Source: an uncultured Collinsella sp.
GTDB lineage: Bacteria > Actinomycetota > Coriobacteriia > Coriobacteriales > Coriobacteriaceae
DNA length: 64,000 nt
Direction of reading: 5' to 3'
Assembly: GCA_958350755.1 (NCBI GenBank)
Contig: CATWID010000003.1
Location: forward strand, 22,385 to 86,384
Part shown: in pieces, positions 7,834 through 14,965 of the stretch
Position numbering within the stretch: position 1 is the stretch's first letter
Layout: the number at the start of each line of letters is the position of its first letter
The notes under the pieces: generated by a model
The model's database searches: none
Told to the model about the DNA's origin: nothing
What the model saw: only the letters and a program-made list of their open reading frames with translations
Made by a program: the position numbers and the translations under genes

Positions 7834-9609
7834 CTAAGAGCGCTTACGGCTCGCCATGGTGCCTGCGGCGATAGCGGCTGTTCCCGCAAGGACGGTTGCC
7901 ACGATGGCCGCACCCGAGGTGTCGCCGGTTGCCGCGAGCACGCCGGTAGTCTTGGCTTTCGTGGTTGAAGCCGCAACGGCCTTGGTCGGCTTTGAGCCCT
8001 CAGACTTGGGGTTCTGCTTGGACTCCGCGGGCTTGCTTTCTGCGGGCTTGGGGTCTTCCGGCTTGGCTACCTCGGGAGGTGCGATGGTCGTGCTTTTGGC
8101 GACTGCTTTGATATAGAGGGAGTCGACCGTGGCGTCGCCCGTGCCGATGGCTTGGCCTGCCTCGTAGATGCCGTCACGGAGCTTGCGATAGTCAATGACC
8201 TTGCCGCCTTCGGGCGTCTGGATGGCGGCGTTCTCAATCTTGATGGTGCCGATTGTCTTGCCGTCAGCGCTCATGGCACGGGCAAAGATTGCCGCTGTAT
8301 CTCCTTCGGCCGTTACCTTGCTGCGGATGATCGAGATGACTGCGGGTGTGACGCCCTCGCTGGTCTGGGCGATGATGCCGATGTTCTCGCCTTGGGGCTC
8401 GGGGCTCGTCTCACCATCTTGGTTTTCGCTGTAGGGGATGGGGCCGTCGCCGTTCTCGACATAGCGGGCTATGGCCTTGACAACGGAGTCGCTGATGTAG
8501 ATGTGGCCACCCTCCTCGTTGGGTCGATCGTTTCTGGTGGAGAATGCAGCCGAAACCTCGCCTTCCGCAAACGCGTCCACGGTGGAGCCGTTCTTGACGA
8601 CGATATCGTCTTGGTAGGTGAAGAGGGCAATGGCGCCACCGTATCTGCCTTTACTTGTGCGGACTGTCACGTTTGCATGATCGAGTGTGATGCCCTTGTG
8701 GGCATAGACGCCATATTCAACACCGTTTGCGTTGAGGGAGGCGTTTGTGGCTGCGAGGCTGCCCTTGGCCTCGACGGCGGCGTCTTTCTCGGAGCTCGCC
8801 TTGACCTGGCTGCCGTCCGAGATATTGATGTTGCCGCCGCTCCAAATGGCCTCACCATCGGCTGAGCTTGCCTCGACTGTGCCGCCACCCTTGATGGTGA
8901 GGTTCTTGTCGGTTCCGATACCCTTGTCCTTGGTAGCCCTGGCGGTGACGGCCCCGCTGTCGTCAATCGTGATATTGCCGTTTGCCCTGATGCCATCCGA
9001 TACGCCCGTGGCGTTGACGTTGCCCGAACCTTTGATAGCGAGATCGCCCTCGGCGTCGATGGCATCAAACCGAGCGCTCGTGGCGTTGACGGATCCGGCT
9101 CCGTCGATGTTGATATTACCCGTGGAGAGGATAGCGTCCTCAGTAGATGTCACGCTGAGCGTGCTGCCCGCGTCGCCTTGGATATTGAGCTCGGCGTTCT
9201 CATTTTTGCCATGAGAAGCCTTGATGCCTTCGATCCAGTCGGCAGTGACGATGTTGTTTCCCGAGTATTTCACGTTGAGCTTGCCTGCGGCCTGGATCTC
9301 GCCGCCGTTATAGTTGTTGAGCTTCAAGTCGTCGGCGCCGTCCCACGACCAGGTGCCGGTCTCGTCGCCCGCCGCAGTGCCGGCGTTGTATTTGGTTTCG
9401 CCGACCTTGACCCATTCCGCCGCGAGCGAGACGCTCGGCATGAGCAGCGAGCTCACCGTGAGCGCGCACACGGCGCCTACGACGATGCGGCGCGTCACGC
9501 GGCGCCAGCTGCCGTGCGCGAGTCCTATGCGACGGCGAACGTCGGGTTCGGCAACATGGGTTCCGGCGGTAGTGTCATTGCGTTTGGGGGTCGTGAACAA
9601 GGCTGCCAT
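7834..9609 (-). CDS. LAXTG-anchored beta-helical surface protein, paralog 1
   Basis: A 591-residue exported protein. It has a long basic n-region, a hydrophobic signal at about 42-63 ending SLAAEW, then roughly 400 residues of imperfect repeats of the type GNINIDGAGSVNA / GDLAIKGSGNVNATG, suggesting a right-handed beta-helix like the Cthe_2159-type carbohydrate-binding proteins. A Pro/Lys/Ser-rich stalk follows. The C-terminus is LAATGD (from 558), a hydrophobic segment and RKRS: a sorting signal matching the LAXTG motif of class E sortases. The ATG at 9609 has GGGAG at 6 nt. It is a tandem duplicate of the next gene. The ligand is unknown. Confidence 0.87.
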   Translation of the reverse strand: MAALFTTPKRNDTTAGTHVAEPDVRRRIGLAHGSWRRVTRRIVVGAVCALTVSSLLMPSVSLAAEWVKVGETKYNAGTAAGDETGTWSWDGADDLKLNNYNGGEIQAAGKLNVKYSGNNIVTADWIEGIKASHGKNENAELNIQGDAGSTLSVTSTEDAILSTGNINIDGAGSVNATSARFDAIDAEGDLAIKGSGNVNATGVSDGIRANGNITIDDSGAVTARATKDKGIGTDKNLTIKGGGTVEASSADGEAIWSGGNINISDGSQVKASSEKDAAVEAKGSLAATNASLNANGVEYGVYAHKGITLDHANVTVRTSKGRYGGAIALFTYQDDIVVKNGSTVDAFAEGEVSAAFSTRNDRPNEEGGHIYISDSVVKAIARYVENGDGPIPYSENQDGETSPEPQGENIGIIAQTSEGVTPAVISIIRSKVTAEGDTAAIFARAMSADGKTIGTIKIENAAIQTPEGGKVIDYRKLRDGIYEAGQAIGTGDATVDSLYIKAVAKSTTIAPPEVAKPEDPKPAESKPAESKQNPKSEGSKPTKAVAASTTKAKTTGVLAATGDTSGAAIVATVLAGTAAIAAGTMASRKRS

Positions 9610-9753
9610 GGTTGCTCCCGTTCTCATAGGGCCTATACGGCTAGGTTCAGCGTATCTGCTGGATGTTGCCGGCGGTAGTGCCGTTTGGAGGGCAAAATGG
9701 CCAAAATGGGGGAGAAATAGGCCGCACGCCGGCGCAGGGACCGACGCTAAAAG

Positions 9754-9788
9754 AAAAGCGCGGGGCCGCATGGCGACTCCGCGCTTTA
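9754..9788 (-). terminator. Duplicated copy of the purine permease terminator
   Basis: Stem AAAGCGCGG / CCGCGCTTT matches the terminator at 11798-11836, which follows the purine permease gene. Here it follows only a 46-bp permease remnant, so it is a duplication footprint and may or may not act as the end of the surface protein 2 transcript. Confidence 0.75.
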
Positions 9789-9813
9789 TTGTTCAGCTTT
9801 TGCAGCCTTGCCC

Positions 9814-9859
9814 TTACGCTACGAAGAAGTAGACGGGGAAGGCAAGGGCTGCGATCCAC
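9814..9859 (-). pseudogene. 3' remnant of the NCS2 purine permease gene
   Basis: On the minus strand this stretch encodes WIAALAFPVYFFVA and a stop, nearly identical to the last residues of the permease gene ending at 11861. Aligning 9815-9859 with the permease 3' end shows only two base differences in 45. Homology stops abruptly at about 9859. It is the trace of a tandem duplication that copied the permease tail, its terminator and the surface protein gene as one unit of about 2 kb. Confidence 0.9.
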
Positions 9860-9880
9860 CCGTCCTGTGCGAAAAAGTGT

Positions 9881-11653
9881 TTACGAGCGTTTGCGACTCG
9901 CCAGGGCGCCTGCGGCGATGGCGGCTGTTCCCGCAAGGGCGGCTGCCACGATGGCTGCGTTCGAGGTGTCGCCGGTTGCCGCGAGCTTGCCGACGGTCTT
10001 GGCTCCCTTGGCTGCAACTGCAACGGTCTTGGTTGTCTTCGTGCCCTCGGACTTGGAACCCTCTGGCTTGGTCTTGCCGTGCTTTTCCTCGGGCTTGGTC
10101 TCCTCGGGAGGCACGATGACCGTGCTCTTGGCGACTGCTTCGTTGTAGGGGGAGTCGATCACGGCGTCGCCCGTGCCGATGGTTTGACCCGCCTCGTAGA
10201 CGATGCCGTCGCTGAGTTCTTCCTTGTTGCGATAGTCAATGACCTTGCCGCCTTCAGGCGTCTGGATGGTGGCTCCTTCGATTTCGATGGTGCCGATCGC
10301 CTTGCCGTCCGCGCTCATGGCAAGGGCGAAGATTGCCGCCGTGTCTCCCTCGGCCGTGACCCTGCTGCGGACGATCGAGATGGTCGCGGGCGTGATGCCC
10401 TCGCTGGTCTGCGCGAAGATGCCGATGTTCAGGCCCTCGGACTCAGGGATGATTTCGTCGTTTTGGTCTCCACTGTAGTGGTCGGGGCCGTCGCCGCTGG
10501 TCTCGGCATAGCGGACTATGGCCTTGACAACGGAGTCGCTGATGTAGATATGGCCACCCGCTTCGCCGGAGTAGAAATTACTGGTGGAGATTGCAACCGA
10601 GAACCTGCCTTCTGCGAGCGCATCCACAGTCGAGCCGTTCTTGATGACGATGTCGTCCTCATCGGTGAAGAGTGCGCTGACTTCCCCGCCATCTGAGCTT
10701 GCGCGGATCGTCACGGTCGCGCCATCGAGCGTGATGCCCTTGTAGACATAGATGCCATACCCAACGCCACTTGCGTTGAGGGAAGCGTTCGTGACCGTGA
10801 GGCTGTTTTTATCGTCGATGGCGGCGTCTTCCTCGGAGCTTGCCTTGACCTGGCTGCCACCCGAGATCTCGATGTTGCCGTCGGCCCAAATCGCATTGTC
10901 TTTGGTAGAGCTTGCCTCTACCTTGCCGCCGCCCTTTATGATGAGGTTCTCGTTAGCATCGATACCCTGATCCTCGGTGGCCTTGGCGGTGACGGTTCCG
11001 CTGTTGTCGATCGTGATGTTGCCGTCGGCCCTGATGCCATCCGAATCGCCCGTGGCGTTAACGTTTCCCGAGCCCTTGATGGTGACATCGCCCCCGGCAT
11101 CGATGGCATCGTGCTCGGTGCTCGTGGCGTTGACAGTGCCAGCGCCGTCGATGTTGATGTTGCCGACGGAAGTGATGGCGTCACGAGAAGATGTCACGTT
11201 GAGCGTGCTGGACGCGTCGCCCTGAATATTAAGCTCGGCGTTCTCGTTCGCGCCATCCTTAACCTTGATGCCGCGGCCGTTGTCGTTAGTGACGGTGTTG
11301 TTGCCCTCGTAGCTCACGTTGAGCTTGCCCGCTGCCTCGATCGCGCCGCCGTTATAGCCGTTGAGCTTCATGTCGTCGGCGCCGTCCCAGCTCCAGGTGC
11401 CGGCGGCGTCGCCCGCCGCGGTGCCGGCGTTGTATTGGGTGCCGCCGACGTCCACCCACTCGGCCGCGAGCGAGACGCTCGGCATGAGCAGCGAACTTAC
11501 CGTGAGCGCGCATACGGCGCCTACAACGATGCGGCGTGTCACGCGGCGCCAGCTGCCGTGTGCGAGCAGCGTGCGACGGCGCACGTCGGGCTCGACAAAA
11601 TGGGCTCCAGAGGTTTTGTCATTGCGCTTGGGGGTCGTGAACAAGGCGGCCAT
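9881..11653 (-). CDS. LAXTG-anchored beta-helical surface protein, paralog 2
   Basis: A 590-residue paralog of the neighbouring protein, alike along its whole length: the same MAALFTTPKRND start, signal segment ending SLAAEW, beta-helical repeats (GNITIDNSGTVTAKA type), charged Lys/Glu/Pro/Ser stalk, and LAATGD + hydrophobic segment + RKRS at the C-terminus. Divergence is highest in the loops around 270-380 and in the stalk, fitting surface variation. The start at 11653 is chosen because it has the same upstream GGGAG-like context as paralog 1. Leader and promoter region are also duplicated. The ligand is unknown; carbohydrate or host glycan binding is inference. Confidence 0.87.
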   Translation of the reverse strand: MAALFTTPKRNDKTSGAHFVEPDVRRRTLLAHGSWRRVTRRIVVGAVCALTVSSLLMPSVSLAAEWVDVGGTQYNAGTAAGDAAGTWSWDGADDMKLNGYNGGAIEAAGKLNVSYEGNNTVTNDNGRGIKVKDGANENAELNIQGDASSTLNVTSSRDAITSVGNINIDGAGTVNATSTEHDAIDAGGDVTIKGSGNVNATGDSDGIRADGNITIDNSGTVTAKATEDQGIDANENLIIKGGGKVEASSTKDNAIWADGNIEISGGSQVKASSEEDAAIDDKNSLTVTNASLNASGVGYGIYVYKGITLDGATVTIRASSDGGEVSALFTDEDDIVIKNGSTVDALAEGRFSVAISTSNFYSGEAGGHIYISDSVVKAIVRYAETSGDGPDHYSGDQNDEIIPESEGLNIGIFAQTSEGITPATISIVRSRVTAEGDTAAIFALAMSADGKAIGTIEIEGATIQTPEGGKVIDYRNKEELSDGIVYEAGQTIGTGDAVIDSPYNEAVAKSTVIVPPEETKPEEKHGKTKPEGSKSEGTKTTKTVAVAAKGAKTVGKLAATGDTSNAAIVAAALAGTAAIAAGALASRKRS

Positions 11654-11797
11654 GGTTACTCCCATCCTCATAGGGCCTATGCGATTACGCCCAGCATATC
11701 TGCAGGATGTAGCCGGCGGTAGTGCCGTTTGGAGAGCAAAACGTCCAAAACTTGCGAAGCAATACATCGCGCGTCCGTGTGGCGCCTGGCTTTACAA

Positions 11798-11836
11798 GCA
11801 AAGCGCGGAGCCGCTCGATGCGACTCCGCGCTTTGC
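11798..11836 (-). terminator. Terminator of the purine permease gene
   Basis: On the minus strand a GC-rich stem GCAAAGCGCGGAG / CTCCGCGCTTTGC lies 25 nt after the permease stop. The stem ends in T-rich sequence. A duplicated copy lies at 9754-9788. Confidence 0.85.
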
Positions 11837-11860
11837 TGTTTGGTATTGCGAATCTTGCGC

Positions 11861-13174
11861 CTACGCTACAAAGAAGTAGACGAGGAAGGCAAGGGCTGCG
11901 ATCCACATGAGCGGCTTGATCTTGGATGCCTCGCCCTTAAAGAGCGCGACGACCACGTAGGCGATAAAGCCCAGACCAATGCCGGCAGAGATGGAGTAGG
12001 TGAAGGGCACGCCGGCGACAATCATGAACGCCGGGAAGCCCTGCGACACGTCGGACCAGTCGATCTCGGAGGCCTCGCTCATCATGAGGTAGCCGACGTA
12101 GACCAGAGCACCGCAGGTGGCGGCGCTGGAAACGATGGTGACGATGGGGGAGAAGAACGCGGCGAGAATGAACAGCACGCCGGTGGTGACGGAGGTGAGG
12201 CCCGTGCGGCCACCGTCGGCAGCGCCAGAGGTGGACTCGACGAAGGTGGTGATGGAGGAGACGCCCATAAAGCCACCGGCAGCAGCGGCCACGGAGTCGA
12301 CGACCAGGATGGGACGGATGTCCTCGACATTGCCGTCCTCGGTCAAGAACTCGCCCTGCTTGGCGACGGCCATCGCGGTGCCCATGGTGTCGAAGAAGTC
12401 GCTCATGAGCAGCGAGAAGGCAACGACGAGCAGCATCGGGTCGGTCAGGACCTTCACGATGGCAAGGTTGCCGTCGGCAGTGCTGGCAAACGGGGCGCCG
12501 AAGGTCGAGAAGTCGAGCGGTGCGATGAGGCCCTCGGGCGCATGGGTGACGCCCAGCGGGATTCCGGCGATAACGGCGACGATGATGCCGATGAGCAGCG
12601 AGCCCGGCACGTTGCGGGAAGCCAGGGCAACCGTCACGACGATGGAGATGATGCCGACGATAAAGGTGGGGGAGGCGATGTCGCCCAGGCCGACGAGCGT
12701 ACCGGCGCCAGCGGTGATGATGCCGGCGTCGCACAGGCCGATCATGGCGATAAACAGGCCCAGACCCACCGAGATGGCGTGGCGCAGGACCACGGGGATG
12801 GCGTCCATGATGGCCTCGCGCAGGCCGCAAAGGACGAGCAGCAAGATGACGATACCCTCGAGGAAGATAACGCTCATGGCGACGTGCCAGTCACCGCCGC
12901 ACATGGTGGTGGTGATGCCCGCGATCATGGCGTTGATGCCCAGGCCTGAAGCGCAGGCGAGCGGGCGGTTTGCGAAGATGCCCATGCAGATGGTCATGAT
13001 GCCGGCGCCCAGGCAGGTGGCGCAGGCGAGCGCTCCCGCATCAATACCAGCGCCCGAGAGCACTGCGGGGTTGACGGCGATGATGTAGGCCATCGCCAGG
13101 AATGTTGTCAGTCCAGCGCGAAGTTCGGTCCCGATTGTGGACTTGCGCTCACTGACGTGAAAAAGTTCGTCCAT
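11861..13174 (-). CDS. NCS2 purine (guanine/hypoxanthine-type) permease
   Basis: A 437-residue polytopic membrane protein of the AzgA/PbuG branch of nucleobase transporters. The family start (STIGTELRAGLTTFLAMAYIIAVNP) and the motif GLGINAMIAG are clear, as are TSTSGAADGGRTGLTSV-like residues in the second half (VESTSGAADGGRTGLTS). The ATG at 13174 is preferred because GGAAAGGG precedes it; an upstream in-frame start lacks a ribosome binding site. No purine riboswitch is visible in the 193-bp gap to the divergent gene. Substrate preference is by family only. Confidence 0.92.
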   Translation of the reverse strand: MDELFHVSERKSTIGTELRAGLTTFLAMAYIIAVNPAVLSGAGIDAGALACATCLGAGIMTICMGIFANRPLACASGLGINAMIAGITTTMCGGDWHVAMSVIFLEGIVILLLVLCGLREAIMDAIPVVLRHAISVGLGLFIAMIGLCDAGIITAGAGTLVGLGDIASPTFIVGIISIVVTVALASRNVPGSLLIGIIVAVIAGIPLGVTHAPEGLIAPLDFSTFGAPFASTADGNLAIVKVLTDPMLLVVAFSLLMSDFFDTMGTAMAVAKQGEFLTEDGNVEDIRPILVVDSVAAAAGGFMGVSSITTFVESTSGAADGGRTGLTSVTTGVLFILAAFFSPIVTIVSSAATCGALVYVGYLMMSEASEIDWSDVSQGFPAFMIVAGVPFTYSISAGIGLGFIAYVVVALFKGEASKIKPLMWIAALAFLVYFFVA

Positions 13175-13367
13175 GCATACCCTTTCCTTGTTCGGCCCCG
13201 AGTTTAGGCCGATTGACACGAACTCATTTACTATATCGCCTTTACAACCTTGCTGTTCCTCGCATGTTGATGTTCGGCGCTTTGTAACAGACGGACGGTA
13301 TTTATCGCATGAAAATGTGTGGGTACCGTATACTTAAGCGGTTACAACGACCCCTATGGAGGAACGT

Positions 13368-13787
13368 ATGATTAAAGAGCTTTGCCACGACGAGGCTATC
13401 CTGTCCCAGCGTTGCGAGGTTGCGACCGTCGAGGACGAGTCGGTTGCTCAGGACCTGATCGATACCATCAAGTCGCTCGATGATGCCGGCTGCTTGGCCG
13501 CCAACCAGATCGGCGTTACCAAGAAGGTCTGCGTCTACCTGGACGACGCCGGCGAGCCCCACGTGCTCTACAACCCCCGTCTGGTGTTTGGCCTGGGCGC
13601 CAGCAAGATGGAGGAGAGCTGCCTGACGCACGAGGAGGTCACCAAGTCCACGCGCTATATCAAGTGCAAGGTTGCCTTTGACCAGATCGTCGATGGCAAG
13701 ATGCGCGAGCGCAAGCAGGACTTTGTGGGCTTCGAGGCGCAGATGGTCCAGCATATGATCGACCACTGTCTTGGAAAGTTGGTCTAA
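13368..13787 (+). CDS. Peptide deformylase-like protein lacking the catalytic Glu
   Basis: A 139-residue protein of the peptide deformylase fold. Motif 1 is AGCLAANQIG (normally GxGLAAxQ), motif 2 is ESCLTHEE (normally EGCLS) and motif 3 is QHMIDH (normally QHExDH). The metal-binding Cys and both His remain, but the general-base Glu of HExxH is Met and the Gly of EGCLS is Ser. It may bind metal yet be inactive or changed in function. The ATG at 13368 follows GGAGG at 5 nt. A second, intact deformylase is encoded at 20999-21409. Confidence 0.85.
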   Translation: MIKELCHDEAILSQRCEVATVEDESVAQDLIDTIKSLDDAGCLAANQIGVTKKVCVYLDDAGEPHVLYNPRLVFGLGASKMEESCLTHEEVTKSTRYIKCKVAFDQIVDGKMRERKQDFVGFEAQMVQHMIDHCLGKLV

Positions 13788-13821
13788 GGGGACCAAAGCA
13801 CCGCACTTCGTCTCTTTTGGT

Positions 13822-13857
13822 CCGGGCGTGACATTGTTGTCATGTCCGGGCTTTTGT
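13822..13857 (+). terminator. Intrinsic terminator after the deformylase-like gene
   Basis: Stem CCGGGCGTGACA / TGTCATGTCCGG with two G-T pairs and a 4-base loop is followed by a T-rich tail. It separates the deformylase-like gene from bsh. Confidence 0.85.
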
Positions 13858-13918
13858 GTTTAGCGCCTTTTTGTTTGGTGACAATAACCTTAGCAGGACC
13901 GTAAAGCTAGGAGGCGCT

Positions 13919-14884
13919 ATGTGCACGAGCATTCGATTTACCGATAATTCTGGCCACATGTATCTGGGCCGCAACCTCGACTGGAGCTTTGACTACGGCC
14001 AACAGGTTCGCGTGATGCCGCGCGGGTTCCACATTCCGTATTCGTTTATCGACGATGCGTCGGCGGCACACGCGGTAATCGGCATGTGCATCGATTACAA
14101 GAACTATCCCATGTTTTTCGACTGTGGTAACGATGCGGGTCTGGCTGTGGCGGGGCTCAACTTTCCCGGCTATGCCGAGTATGCCGAGGGCCCTGTCGAC
14201 GGCAAGAACAATATCGCGGCCTATGAGTTTCCCCTGTGGGTGGCAGCGACGTTCTCGACGGTCGATGAGGTCGAGGCCGCGCTGCGCGACACGGTGATTG
14301 TCGCCAAATCTGCCGGAGAGGGGCTGGGCGTGTCGCTGCTCCATTGGATTATCGGCGACAGCCAGCGCAGCATCGTGGTCGAGATGATGGCTGACGGCCT
14401 GCATGTATACGACGATCCGGTCGACACCCTTGCCAACCAGCCGACCTTCCCGTGGCACATGGAAAACCTGCGCACCTATATCACCGCCACAAGCGATTTT
14501 CCGCAGACGGCGACATGGCGTGGCGCCGAGCTTAAGCCCTATGGAGCCGGTGCCGGCATGCGCGGCATTCCGGGCGATTGCTATTCGCCGAGCCGTTTTG
14601 TAAAGGCGGCGTACCTCAATGCCAATTACCCGCAAAAGGAGAGCGAGACCGAAAACGTCGTTCGCATGTTCCGCTCGCTCGAGGGCGTGGTGATGATTGA
14701 GGGGGCGTCCAGGATGGGCGATGGCAAGTTCGAGAAGACTATCTATACCGGATGCTTTAGCGCGCGCACGGGCAATTATTACTACGCGATGTATGGGGAT
14801 CCGTCGATTCGTTACGTGAGCCTGATGGATGCCGAGGGCGCGAGCCCCGATAGGCTCGTGGTTCCCGAGCCGCGTCGTTCGTAG
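13919..14884 (+). CDS. bsh: Bile salt hydrolase (choloylglycine hydrolase)
   Basis: Hydrolyses glycine- or taurine-conjugated bile acids; an N-terminal nucleophile enzyme of 321 residues. After removal of Met1, Cys2 becomes the nucleophile (MCTSIRF). Arg18 and Asp21 (GRNLDW) are present. Asn81 in GLNFPGY matches the bile salt hydrolase type rather than penicillin acylases, which usually have Tyr there. Further active-site residues appear in LANQPTFPWH and SPSRFVKAAY. There is no signal peptide, so it is cytoplasmic. The ATG at 13919 follows AGGAGGCGCT, and only this start exposes the Cys. It is monocistronic between two terminators. Confidence 0.95.
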   Translation: MCTSIRFTDNSGHMYLGRNLDWSFDYGQQVRVMPRGFHIPYSFIDDASAAHAVIGMCIDYKNYPMFFDCGNDAGLAVAGLNFPGYAEYAEGPVDGKNNIAAYEFPLWVAATFSTVDEVEAALRDTVIVAKSAGEGLGVSLLHWIIGDSQRSIVVEMMADGLHVYDDPVDTLANQPTFPWHMENLRTYITATSDFPQTATWRGAELKPYGAGAGMRGIPGDCYSPSRFVKAAYLNANYPQKESETENVVRMFRSLEGVVMIEGASRMGDGKFEKTIYTGCFSARTGNYYYAMYGDPSIRYVSLMDAEGASPDRLVVPEPRRS

Positions 14885-14905
14885 CTCACTGGTCCGTTGC
14901 GACAT

Positions 14906-14943
14906 AAAACGGCCTCGCACCTCTTATGAGATGCGAGGCCGTT
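14906..14943. terminator. Bidirectional terminator between bsh and kup
   Basis: Stem AACGGCCTCGCA / TGCGAGGCCGTT (12 bp) with A-rich left and T-rich right flanks serves the convergent bsh and kup genes. Confidence 0.88.
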
Positions 14944-14965
14944 GTCGTCAATGGCTGGTGGCGTG

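Noticed and set aside
13175..13367. Purine riboswitch upstream of the NCS2 purine permease
   Set aside because: The conserved loop and junction bases of the purine aptamer are not seen on the minus strand.
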